A stretch of 64,000 nucleotides of DNA from Cupriavidus numazuensis (GTDB taxonomy: Bacteria > Pseudomonadota > Gammaproteobacteria > Burkholderiales > Burkholderiaceae), in contig NZ_CAJPVI010000027.1 of assembly GCF_905397435.1 (NCBI RefSeq), positions 1 to 64,000 of the forward strand, read 5' to 3'. Made by a program: the position numbers and the translations under genes. Of this stretch, positions 25,890 to 33,619 are shown one piece after another; within the stretch, counting starts at the first letter, position 1, and each line of letters starts with the position of its first letter. Below the pieces are notes generated by a model that had not been told where the DNA came from, ran no database searches, and saw only the letters and a program-made list of their open reading frames with translations.

Positions 25890-27056
25890 TCAGAACTTGT
25901 GGCGGATACCGATCGAGGCACCGAACATCGAGCTCTGGCCATTGGCCAGCGCATAGCTGTTGCCCAGCGAAAGGCTGGTGGCGTACGTGGTCGCCAGCGA
26001 TTCCATCGTCAGGCCGGCGTTCTTGGCGTAGGCCGTGCTCAGGTAGACATCGGTACGCTTGGAGAACGAGTAGGTCGCGATGAAGGCGACCTGCCACGGG
26101 TTGGCAACGTGCGTGTCGCCGAACAGGCTCTTGACGTTGTCGTAGTTGTATTCCAGCGTGAGGCCCACGGCCGGGGTGACCTGGTAGTTGGCACCGATCC
26201 AGTAGAAGTCGTCGCGCTGGATCAGCACGTCGGCAGCGTTCTTCTGCTGGCCCCAACGGTAGCCACCCATGATCTTGGCCGGGCCAAACGAATAGCTACC
26301 TGCGACCGAAGCCTTCTTCACGGTGCCGTTGCCGGTACCGATGGTCGGGTTCCACTGGTCATAGCCAACCATTGCGCCGAACGGGCCCGCGGCGTAGGCC
26401 ACGGCCGCGCCGTAGCCCGTATCGCGACGGAACGCACCCGGGACTTCGCCGTTGCCGCCAATCGGGGTTGCCACGCCAGCCGTTGCCGGCAGGGCTACGC
26501 CAGTACCGAACGACCAGTGGGCACCCGCCGTGATCGGACCAAACTTGCCCGTGTACTTGATGGTGTTGTCTTCGCGGTAGTTCGGGCCTTGCTGCAGCAC
26601 GACAGGTTCGTACTGCGTGGCGTACGCGGTCGGCGAGAAGTTGGCCAGAGCGTCGAACATCGAGACGTACTGGCGGCCGAAGCTGACCTGCCCGACGCTG
26701 TCGCTCTGCAGGCCCACGAAGGACTGACGACCAAACAGACGGCCGCTTTGCTGCAGGCCGCCGCTGTCGCTGCTGAAGCCGCTTTCGAGCACGAACACGG
26801 CCTTCAGGCCGCCGCCCAGATCTTCGGTGCCGCGCAAGCCCCAGCGCGAGCCGGACAGGCCACCGGCATCCATGCGGGTCACGGAATGGGCCGTGCCGCG
26901 ATTAAAGGCGGGGCCGACGGGGACGGTGCCAACGTTATTGACGTATTCGATGTTGGCGTCGACCACACCGTAAAGCGTCACGCTCGATTGTGCTTGTGCC
27001 GCACCTGCAAACGCGCCCAGTGCTGCCAGCGCGATAAGCGATTTCTTCATGCTCAA
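25890..27056 (-). CDS. Trimeric Gram-negative porin
   Basis: A 388-residue porin of the Porin_4 / OmpC-like family common in Burkholderiales. The signal peptide is MKKSLIALAALGAFAGAAQAQ, and the mature start SSVTLYGVVDANIEYVNN is the canonical first strand. GSRWGLRGTEDLGGGLKAVF, the GRQSFVGLQ-type constriction segment, repeated YxFS/Y strands such as VGLTLEYNYD, and the C-terminal GIRHKF with terminal Phe mark a 16-strand outer-membrane barrel for small hydrophilic solutes. Codon use is strongly optimised, as expected for an abundant protein. It is followed by a terminator and divergent from coq7. Confidence 0.95.
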   Translation of the reverse strand: MSMKKSLIALAALGAFAGAAQAQSSVTLYGVVDANIEYVNNVGTVPVGPAFNRGTAHSVTRMDAGGLSGSRWGLRGTEDLGGGLKAVFVLESGFSSDSGGLQQSGRLFGRQSFVGLQSDSVGQVSFGRQYVSMFDALANFSPTAYATQYEPVVLQQGPNYREDNTIKYTGKFGPITAGAHWSFGTGVALPATAGVATPIGGNGEVPGAFRRDTGYGAAVAYAAGPFGAMVGYDQWNPTIGTGNGTVKKASVAGSYSFGPAKIMGGYRWGQQKNAADVLIQRDDFYWIGANYQVTPAVGLTLEYNYDNVKSLFGDTHVANPWQVAFIATYSFSKRTDVYLSTAYAKNAGLTMESLATTYATSLSLGNSYALANGQSSMFGASIGIRHKF

Positions 27057-27440
27057 CGATCTCCACTTAATGAATTGTTATGTGGCGAGTGAGAGAACCT
27101 CCTGATCTCCATTCCTCACTGCCAGACTTCCTGCGTTGCTAAGAAGCTGCGAAGTACTGTAACAAACAACCTTAAATTCACTATCTGCGGCCAACCCCGT
27201 TGTCTGCTTTTAACAACTCAGGGTTTTCTTGTACCCGAGAGTAAATTGCTAGGCCTGGCATGGGACAGCGGGGTTTAGAGCCTTGCTACAATGCGGGTAA
27301 TCCCGATGTCTTCGGCGGTTTTGCCATGGCGGCAAGTTACCCCTGCTTTGGCAGGGGTATATCTGCACCAGGCCGGGGATTTCAGGCCTATTTCCCAATT
27401 GCCTTTTCCTTTCACTGGTCTTTTCGCTTTCCCGCATCGC
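27057..27440. other. Divergent intergenic region, porin / coq7
   Basis: This 384-base gap is AT-rich from about 27060 to 27260, as expected for a strong porin promoter with a long leader on the minus strand. On the plus strand TGCTACAAT at about 27284-27292 is a good extended -10 element for coq7; the -35 (GGGACA at 27262, 19 bases away) is poor. A stem-loop at 27338-27359 lies in the resulting coq7 leader. No gene is evident here; an in-frame ATG at 27291 lies within the -10 element and is unlikely to be used. Confidence 0.5.
27338..27359 (+). promoter_or_regulatory. Stem-loop in the coq7 leader
   Basis: TACCCCTGC (27338-27346) and GCAGGGGTA (27351-27359) form a perfect 9-bp stem with a TTTG loop. 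There is no following T run on either strand, so it is not an intrinsic terminator. It lies about 80 bases before the coq7 start, downstream of the candidate -10 element, so it would be in the mRNA leader. Confidence 0.4.
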
Positions 27441-28064
27441 ATGGACACTTTCATCCGCGAATTCGACATGGCATTGCGCGCCATTGCCGGCGCCACGCGC
27501 TCGGGCCGGGCCAACCCCGCTGACCGGCTTGCGCCGGACGACGGGCAACTCGAGCAGGCCGAGCGCCGCCACGTGGCCGGACTGATGCGCATCAACCATG
27601 TCGGCGAGGTCTGCGCGCAGGCTCTCTACCAGGCGCAGAAGCTCACCGCGCGCAATGACGAGGTGCGGACCCAGATGGACACCGCTGCGCGCGAAGAGGA
27701 AGACCACCTGGCCTGGTGCGCCGAACGACTGCGCGAACTGGATTCGCGGCCGAGCCTGCTGAACCCGCTTTGGTATGCGGGCGCTTTCGCGATCGGTTTC
27801 CTGGCCGGCCGCGCCGGCGACAAGGTCAGCCTCGGCTTCGTCGCGGAAACCGAGCACCAGGTCGAGCAGCACCTGAGCGGCCACCTCGACCAGCTGCCCG
27901 CGGCCGACGGCCGCTCGCGCGCCATCCTGGAACAGATGCGCGATGACGAGATCCGCCATGGCGATGCCGCACGCGCTGCCGGTGGCGTGCCGCTGCCCGC
28001 GCCGGTGCGCGCGCTGATGCGCGGCGCGTCCCGCGTCATGACGACCGCCGCGTACCGGATCTGA
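27441..28064 (+). CDS. coq7: Demethoxyubiquinone hydroxylase
   Basis: A 207-residue Coq7-type di-iron monooxygenase, which hydroxylates 2-polyprenyl-3-methyl-6-methoxy-1,4-benzoquinone in ubiquinone synthesis. The six iron ligands are visible as a Glu in RINHVGEVCAQ, the EEEDHL (ExxH) motif, a Glu in FVAETEHQVEQHL and the DDEIRHGDAA (ExxH) motif. A hydrophobic segment (LWYAGAFAIGFLAG) fits its monotopic membrane binding. The ATG at 27441 gives the usual start MDTFIREFDMALR; the 50 extra residues of a longer frame are not family-like. Alphaproteobacteria and betaproteobacteria use Coq7 where E. coli uses UbiF. Confidence 0.95.
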   Translation: MDTFIREFDMALRAIAGATRSGRANPADRLAPDDGQLEQAERRHVAGLMRINHVGEVCAQALYQAQKLTARNDEVRTQMDTAAREEEDHLAWCAERLRELDSRPSLLNPLWYAGAFAIGFLAGRAGDKVSLGFVAETEHQVEQHLSGHLDQLPAADGRSRAILEQMRDDEIRHGDAARAAGGVPLPAPVRALMRGASRVMTTAAYRI

Positions 28065-28343
28065 GCTTGCGCAGCGGGGCCTGCCACGGGCTCCGCATCG
28101 CGCTCTGCGCAGGGCCCGTTTCGCCGGCCATGTCTGGCAAATGTTGTATCCTTCCCCACGGTCGCGGGCCGGTCTTTCCCGCGATTTCGGCAGTCCCTCC
28201 CCCAGCGGTTCTCAGGTGGTTTCTCTGCTTTGCTCCCTAAGATCTTCATTTCATTAAGGATTCACGTTTACGGTGCGTGGAGGTATGCGCGCTAAGTCTT
28301 TGTTCTGATTCGAAAATCCCGGTTTGTTGCCCTGCAGCGAGCC

Positions 28344-28372
28344 TTGACCCGCGAAATTGCTTCCTCTAAAGT
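28344..28372 (+). promoter_or_regulatory. Sigma70-type promoter of the dcw (mra) operon
   Basis: TTGACC (28344-28349), a 17-base spacer and TAAAGT (28367-28372) form a strong match to the vegetative consensus, 129 bases upstream of the mraZ start. The rest of the 436-base gap between coq7 and mraZ holds no gene; it contains further AT-rich patches at about 28130-28155 and 28220-28320 that could add promoters. Confidence 0.75.
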
Positions 28373-28410
28373 GGGAAATAGTGTGAGGAAGTGTATTTTT
28401 GTGTGAAATT
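28371..28410. promoter_or_regulatory. MraZ box array
   Basis: Four 10-base repeats begin with GTG at 28371, 28381, 28391 and 28401: GTGGGAAATA, GTGTGAGGAA, GTGTATTTTT and GTGTGAAATT. MraZ is known to bind direct TGGG-type repeats at this 10-bp period upstream of the dcw operon. The array starts inside the -10 element, so MraZ binding would block transcription start. A further CGTGGGATG sits at 28421. Confidence 0.75.
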
Positions 28411-28500
28411 GGACCCGTACCGTGGGATGATCCCGCAAGTCGGGATGCAGCGATTCACGCACATGCCGGCAGCCAGTAGCCGGCCGGACCGGGAGCAAGC

Positions 28501-28929
28501 TTGTTTCAGGGAGCATCGGCGCTCTCGCTGGATGCCAAGGGGCGGATGTCGATTCCGTCGCGGCACCGCGAAGCGCTGCAACAGCAGGCCGAGGGCCGGG
28601 TGACGCTGACCAAGCACCCGGACGGCTGCCTGCTGCTGTTTCCCAGGCCCGAGTGGGAAAGCTTCCGGCAAAGAATTGCGGCGCTGCCGATGGATGCGCA
28701 CTGGTGGAAACGCATCTTCCTGGGCAACGCTGCCGACGTGGAAATGGACGGCGCAGGCCGCGTGCTGATTGCACCGGAGCTGCGCGGTGCCGCCATGCTC
28801 GACAAGGAAGTCATGCTGCTCGGCATGGGCAGCCATTTCGAAGTCTGGGATGCCGCGACATACGCCGCCAAGGAACAGCAGGCGATGGCGCAAGGCATGC
28901 CGGAAGCATTGAAGAATTTCTCTTTCTGA
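28501..28929 (+). CDS. mraZ: Transcriptional regulator MraZ
   Basis: A 142-residue MraZ with two SpoVT/AbrB-like repeats: FQGASALSLDAKGRMSIPSRHREAL near the N-terminus and DVEMDGAGRVLIAPELRGAA in the second half. It represses the dcw operon as a ring-shaped oligomer bound to repeated boxes. The start is a TTG at 28501 preceded by GGGAG; it places the protein at the universal (V/M)FQGA start, and no ATG fits. First gene of the dcw cluster, 7 bases before rsmH. Confidence 0.95.
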   Translation: MFQGASALSLDAKGRMSIPSRHREALQQQAEGRVTLTKHPDGCLLLFPRPEWESFRQRIAALPMDAHWWKRIFLGNAADVEMDGAGRVLIAPELRGAAMLDKEVMLLGMGSHFEVWDAATYAAKEQQAMAQGMPEALKNFSF

Positions 28930-28936
28930 CGAGGTC

Positions 28937-29935
28937 ATGAGTCCTACCGGATCGCCGGCAACCCCCGCCCTGCGCCATCGCACCGTGCTGCTGGACGAGG
29001 CCGTCGAGGCATTGGTCTGGCGGCCGGACGGTGTTTACGTGGACGGCACCTTCGGCAGGGGAGGGCACAGTCGGGCAATTCTGGCCCGGCTGGGGCCAGA
29101 CGGGGCCCTCGTCGCGTTCGACAAGGACCCAGCAGCAATCGCAGAAGCGGGCACCATCCAGGATGCCCGCTTCTCCATTGAGCACGAGAGCTTTGCGGCC
29201 ATGGGCGAGCGCCTGGCCGGGCGCGGCCATGTGGCCGGCGTGCTGCTCGACCTGGGGATCAGCTCGCCCCAGATCGATGAAGCGGCGAGGGGGTTTTCCT
29301 TTCGTTTCGAGGGCCCGCTGGACATGCGCATGGACACCACGCGCGGCATCACTGCCGCCGAGTGGCTGGCGCAGGCGGAAGAGCAGGACATTGCCAGGGT
29401 GATACGAGACTATGGGGAAGAACGGTTTGCTGTACAGATTGCAAAGGCGATTGTTGCTCGCCGGCGCGAACCCGGCGATGGCGGACCTCTCGCCACTACT
29501 GCCGACCTTGCCGCGCTCGTGGCGAAAGCCGTCAAAACACGCGAGAAGGGTCAGGACCCTGCGACCCGCACCTTTCAGGCTCTACGGATTCACGTCAATC
29601 AAGAGCTTGAGGACCTCGAAAGAGGGCTGAAGGCTGCCTATGACCTGCTGCAGGTAGGGGGGCGCCTCGTGGTGATCAGCTTCCATTCGCTGGAGGACCG
29701 CATCGTCAAGCGGTTCATGGCGGCGCACGCCCGTCCCCAGCAGGATGCCGATCCCGCGCTGCGCCGCGCGCCGCTGCGCGCGGCCGACCTGCCGCAACCA
29801 ACGCTGCGCCTGCTGGGCCGCGTCAAGCCCGGCGCGCAGGAAGTCGCCGACAACCCGCGCGCACGCTCGGCCGTGATGCGCGTCGCCGAAAAACTGGCAC
29901 CGGCCGCCTCGGGCCGGGGAGCGGTGCCGGCATGA
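28937..29935 (+). CDS. rsmH: 16S rRNA (cytosine(1402)-N(4))-methyltransferase
   Basis: A 332-residue RsmH (MraW), which N4-methylates C1402 of 16S rRNA. It shows LRHRTVLLDEAVEAL, the SAM loop VDGTFGRGGHS, AFDKDP, LLDLGISSPQID and SFHSLEDRIVKRF. Between about 29395 and 29630 the codon use departs from the neighbours (ATA, CGA, GTA and AGA codons), although the protein remains normal. The stop overlaps the ftsL start by ATGA. Confidence 0.96.
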   Translation: MSPTGSPATPALRHRTVLLDEAVEALVWRPDGVYVDGTFGRGGHSRAILARLGPDGALVAFDKDPAAIAEAGTIQDARFSIEHESFAAMGERLAGRGHVAGVLLDLGISSPQIDEAARGFSFRFEGPLDMRMDTTRGITAAEWLAQAEEQDIARVIRDYGEERFAVQIAKAIVARRREPGDGGPLATTADLAALVAKAVKTREKGQDPATRTFQALRIHVNQELEDLERGLKAAYDLLQVGGRLVVISFHSLEDRIVKRFMAAHARPQQDADPALRRAPLRAADLPQPTLRLLGRVKPGAQEVADNPRARSAVMRVAEKLAPAASGRGAVPA

Positions 29936-30261
29936 ACCGACTGACATTTTTCCTGCTTGCGGCACTCATCTTCTGTGCGCTCTCGCTCGTGAGCGCGCAG
30001 CACCAGGCACGCACGCTGTTCGTCGCGATGGAGCGTGCCCAGGCAGAAGAAAAGCAGCTCGACGTCGACTGGTCGCGGTTGCAGTACCAGCAAAGCGCGC
30101 TCGGCAAGAGCGCGCGCATTGCCGACGCGGCGCGCACCCAGCTGCGCATGGCACCCATCATGGCGGGCAGGACCCAGTACCTGTCGGGCATCGTGCTGCC
30201 GCAGGCGGCACCGGCGCCCGCGGCTGCCGCATCCGCCCCCGCCGGGGAGGAACGTCCATGA
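29932..30261 (+). CDS. ftsL: Cell division protein FtsL
   Basis: A 109-residue bitopic division protein: a very short cytoplasmic N-terminus, one membrane helix (FFLLAALIFCALSLVSAQ, about residues 6-23) and a periplasmic heptad-like segment ending in an Ala/Pro tail. It forms the FtsQLB complex. Sequence conservation in this family is low, so the assignment rests on size, topology, the LSLVSAQHQARTLF segment typical of betaproteobacteria, and position between rsmH and ftsI. It overlaps both neighbours by ATGA. Confidence 0.92.
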   Translation: MNRLTFFLLAALIFCALSLVSAQHQARTLFVAMERAQAEEKQLDVDWSRLQYQQSALGKSARIADAARTQLRMAPIMAGRTQYLSGIVLPQAAPAPAAAASAPAGEERP

Positions 30262-32060
30262 CCATGGCACGCGGCGGCAACACCTCGCGCAATCGCCCGA
30301 ACAACTCGCGTCCGCGCACCGGGCAGTTCTCGGCCAGCCCCGTGCTGGGCCTGCGCCTGCCGATGTGGCGCTCCAAGTTTGTCGTGTTCCTGATGTTCGC
30401 GGCATTCGTGGCGCTGGCCGTGCGCGCGCTGTGGATCCAGGGGCCCGGCAACCAGTTCTATGAGGCGGAAGGCAAGAAGCGCTTCCAGCGCACGCTCGAG
30501 CTGCCGGCCACGCGTGGCAAGATCCTGGACCGCAACGGCCTGGTGCTCGCCACCAGCCTGCCGGTCAAGGCAATCTGGGCCGTCCCCGAGGATGTGCCGA
30601 ACCAGGTCGAAGCCGCCAAGATCCGCCAGCTCGCGAAGCTGCTCGACATGTCCGAGAAGGACCTGGGCCGCAAGCTGTCCGAGGACAAGAGCTTTGTCTA
30701 CCTGAAGCGCCAGGTCCAGCCTGACGCCGCCGAGAAGATCGCTGCGCTGAAGATCGAGGGCGTCCACCAGACCCGCGAATACAAGCGCTTCTACCCGGAA
30801 GGGGAAGCCATGGCGCACATCGTCGGCTTCACCAACGTGGAAGACCGCGGCCAGGAAGGCGTGGAGCTGGCACGCGAAGCCGGCCTGGCCGGGCGTCCCG
30901 GCGCCCGCCAGGTGATCAAGGACCGCCTGGGCCGCGTGGTCGAGGACGTCGGCATCCTCAAGACCCCGCGCGACGGCGAGGACATGCAGCTGTCGATCGA
31001 CGCCAAGATCCAGTACCTCGCCTACAACGAGCTGAAGGCCGTGGTCGAGCGCAACAAGGCCAAGGCGGCCAGCGCGGTGGTGCTCGACGCGCAGACCGGT
31101 GAAGTGCTGGCGCTGGCCAACTGGCCGACCTACAACCCGAACGACCGCACCCGGCTGTCGGGCGAGCAGCTGCGCAACCGCGTGCTGACCGATACCTTCG
31201 AGCCGGGTTCGATGATGAAGCCGATCACCATCGGCCTCGCGCTGCAGCTCAAGCGCGTGACGCCGTCCACCGTGGTGGTCACGACCGGCAAGTACAACTT
31301 CGAAGGCGCCACCATCACCGACACCCACAACTACGGCGCACTGACCGTGGGCGGCGTGATCCAGAAGTCGAGCAATATCGGCACGACCAAGATCGCGATG
31401 ATGATGAAGCCGCAGGAAATGTGGGACATGTTCACCAGCGTCGGCCTTGGCCAGGCGCCAAAGATCGGCTTCCCGGGTGCCGTGGCTGGCCGCGTGCGCC
31501 CGTTCAAGAGCTGGCGCCCGATCGAGCAGGCCACCATGTCGTACGGCTACGGCCTGTCGGTGTCGCTGTTCCAGATGGCGCACGCCTACACGGTCTTCGC
31601 GCATGACGGCGAGATCATCCCCGTATCGATGTTCCGTACCAATGGCCCCGTGACCGGCGAGCGCATCCTGTCGCCACAGGTCGCGCGCGACGTGCGCGCC
31701 ATGCTTGAAACCGTGACTGCGCCCGGCGGCACCGCACCCGAGGCGCAGGTGATGGGCTACCGCGTCGGCGGCAAGACCGGTACCGCGTACAAGCACGAAG
31801 GCCGTGGCTACAACCGCAGCAAGTACCGCGCGTCGTTCATCGGCCTGGCGCCGATGTCGAACCCGCGCGTGATCGTGGCCGTCAGCGTGGACGAGCCGAC
31901 CGCCGGCAGCCACTACGGTGGCGCGGTGGCCGGTCCGGTCTTCGCCGCGATCACCGGCGGCACGCTGCGTGCCCTGAATGTCCAGCCCGATTCGCCGATC
32001 CGCCAGCTCGTGGTCAGCGACAAGGTGCAGGAAAGCGAACCGTGGAGCTCGACGCAATGA
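30258..32060 (+). CDS. ftsI: Peptidoglycan D,D-transpeptidase FtsI (PBP3)
   Basis: A 600-residue class B penicillin-binding protein for septal peptidoglycan cross-linking. It has a cytoplasmic N-terminus, one membrane helix (about residues 36-60), the pedestal domain with TRGKILDRNG, and a transpeptidase domain with catalytic Ser318 in the SxxK motif SMMK, SSN at 371-373 and KTGT at 506-509. All three penicillin-binding motifs are intact. The gene overlaps ftsL and murE. An alternative ATG lies two codons in (30264). Confidence 0.96.
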   Translation: MTMARGGNTSRNRPNNSRPRTGQFSASPVLGLRLPMWRSKFVVFLMFAAFVALAVRALWIQGPGNQFYEAEGKKRFQRTLELPATRGKILDRNGLVLATSLPVKAIWAVPEDVPNQVEAAKIRQLAKLLDMSEKDLGRKLSEDKSFVYLKRQVQPDAAEKIAALKIEGVHQTREYKRFYPEGEAMAHIVGFTNVEDRGQEGVELAREAGLAGRPGARQVIKDRLGRVVEDVGILKTPRDGEDMQLSIDAKIQYLAYNELKAVVERNKAKAASAVVLDAQTGEVLALANWPTYNPNDRTRLSGEQLRNRVLTDTFEPGSMMKPITIGLALQLKRVTPSTVVVTTGKYNFEGATITDTHNYGALTVGGVIQKSSNIGTTKIAMMMKPQEMWDMFTSVGLGQAPKIGFPGAVAGRVRPFKSWRPIEQATMSYGYGLSVSLFQMAHAYTVFAHDGEIIPVSMFRTNGPVTGERILSPQVARDVRAMLETVTAPGGTAPEAQVMGYRVGGKTGTAYKHEGRGYNRSKYRASFIGLAPMSNPRVIVAVSVDEPTAGSHYGGAVAGPVFAAITGGTLRALNVQPDSPIRQLVVSDKVQESEPWSSTQ

Positions 32061-33619
32061 CGGCCAAGCCGCTGCTCCCGCTAGAAGTCACCGCACAGGC
32101 CAGCGACGCGCTGGCCTGGCTGCGTACCAAGGTACCGGCCAGTGCCCGGTTGACCGGCGACACGCGCCGCCTGGCACAGGGCGATGTCTTCCTGGCCTAC
32201 GTGCTTGGCAACGAGCGCCTGTCCACCGACGGCCGCCCGCATATCGCGCAGGCCATTGCGGCCGGTGCCGGTGCGATCCTGTATGAGGCCGACGGCTTCG
32301 ACTGGCCTTTCGGCGACGCCGTGCCGCACCTCGCGCTGAACAACCTGCACCAGCTTGCCGGCCCGATTGCCGCGGGCTGGTACGGCAATCCCGCTCGCGG
32401 CGTGGCCGTGACCGGCATGACCGGCACCAATGGCAAGACTTCGTGCAGCCAGTGGCTGGCGCGCCTGCTGCAAGCCACCGGCACGCCATGCGCGACGATC
32501 GGCACGCTCGGAACCGGCTTCCCTGATGCGCTGCAGCCGACCGGCTTCACCACGCCCGATGCCGTGCAGCTGCAGGCCAGCCTGGCCAGCCTGCATGATG
32601 CCGGCGCGCGCGCGGTGGCGATGGAAGTGTCGTCCCACGGCCTCGAACAGGAACGCGTGGCCGGCACGCATTTCTCGGTGGCAGTGCTGACCAACCTGAC
32701 GCAGGACCATCTCGACTACCACGGCACCATGGCCGAATACGAGGCCGCCAAGGCGCGCCTGTTCCGCTGGGACGGCCTGCGCACCGCCGTGGTCAACCGC
32801 GATGACGGGATGGGTCGGCGCCTGCTGGCGTCCAATGGCGCGGCCATCTCGGCGCCGCATGTGATCGAGTACGGCATCGACGGTCCGGCGCGTGCCTCCA
32901 TCAGCGGCGCGCGTGGCCAATGGCTGCGCGCCAGCGGCGTGCGCGCGACGGCGACCGGCACCGCGTTCCATATCGATGGCAGCTTCGGCAGCGCCGATGT
33001 TGCTACGCCGATGATCGGTGCGTTCAATGTCAGCAACCTGCTCGCCGTGCTGGGCGCGGCGCTGGCCAATGGGGTGGCTTGGAATGCGGCGCTCGCCGCG
33101 CTGCGCGCGCTCTCGCCCGTCGATGGCCGCATGGAACTGTTCGGCGCGCACGCCGGACAGGATGGCCCGCTGGCCGTGGTCGACTACGCCCACACGCCCG
33201 ATGCACTGGAAAAGACACTCGAAGCACTGCGCCCGGTTGCCCTGGCGCGCAATGGCCGCCTGTGGTGCGTGTTCGGCTGTGGCGGCGACCGCGATCCGAT
33301 CAAGCGCCCGCTGATGGGCGGCGTGGCCGAGCGCCTGGCCGACGAGGTCGTGCTGACCAGCGACAACCCGCGCAGCGAGGATCCGCAGGACATCCTGGAC
33401 GCCATTGCCGACGGCATGGCCGACCGCGCGCGTGGGCGCCAGATCGAGGACCGCGCTGCCGCGATCCTCTATGCAATCAAGCACGCGGCCGGTGCCGACG
33501 TGGTGCTGGTGGCCGGCAAGGGCCATGAGGCCACGCAGGAAGCCCATGGCCGCAAGCGGCCGTTCTCGGACCGCGAGCATGTACGCCTGGCCCTCGCCGC
33601 GCGGGGGGTATCGGCATGA
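32057..33619 (+). CDS. murE: UDP-N-acetylmuramoyl-L-alanyl-D-glutamate-2,6-diaminopimelate ligase
   Basis: A 520-residue Mur ligase that adds the third stem residue to the cell-wall precursor. The P-loop is TGTNGKTS and the Mur central domain includes MEVSSHGLEQ and LTQDHLDYHG. The DNPRSEDP motif marks meso-diaminopimelate rather than lysine as substrate, as expected for a Gram-negative. The ATG at 32057 overlaps the ftsI stop (ATGA); an in-frame GTG at 32042 is possible but less likely. Confidence 0.95.
   Translation: MTAKPLLPLEVTAQASDALAWLRTKVPASARLTGDTRRLAQGDVFLAYVLGNERLSTDGRPHIAQAIAAGAGAILYEADGFDWPFGDAVPHLALNNLHQLAGPIAAGWYGNPARGVAVTGMTGTNGKTSCSQWLARLLQATGTPCATIGTLGTGFPDALQPTGFTTPDAVQLQASLASLHDAGARAVAMEVSSHGLEQERVAGTHFSVAVLTNLTQDHLDYHGTMAEYEAAKARLFRWDGLRTAVVNRDDGMGRRLLASNGAAISAPHVIEYGIDGPARASISGARGQWLRASGVRATATGTAFHIDGSFGSADVATPMIGAFNVSNLLAVLGAALANGVAWNAALAALRALSPVDGRMELFGAHAGQDGPLAVVDYAHTPDALEKTLEALRPVALARNGRLWCVFGCGGDRDPIKRPLMGGVAERLADEVVLTSDNPRSEDPQDILDAIADGMADRARGRQIEDRAAAILYAIKHAAGADVVLVAGKGHEATQEAHGRKRPFSDREHVRLALAARGVSA

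Noticed and set aside
27338..27359. The coq7 leader stem-loop as a terminator or a known riboswitch
   Set aside because: No T run on either strand, and the surrounding sequence lacks a recognisable aptamer.
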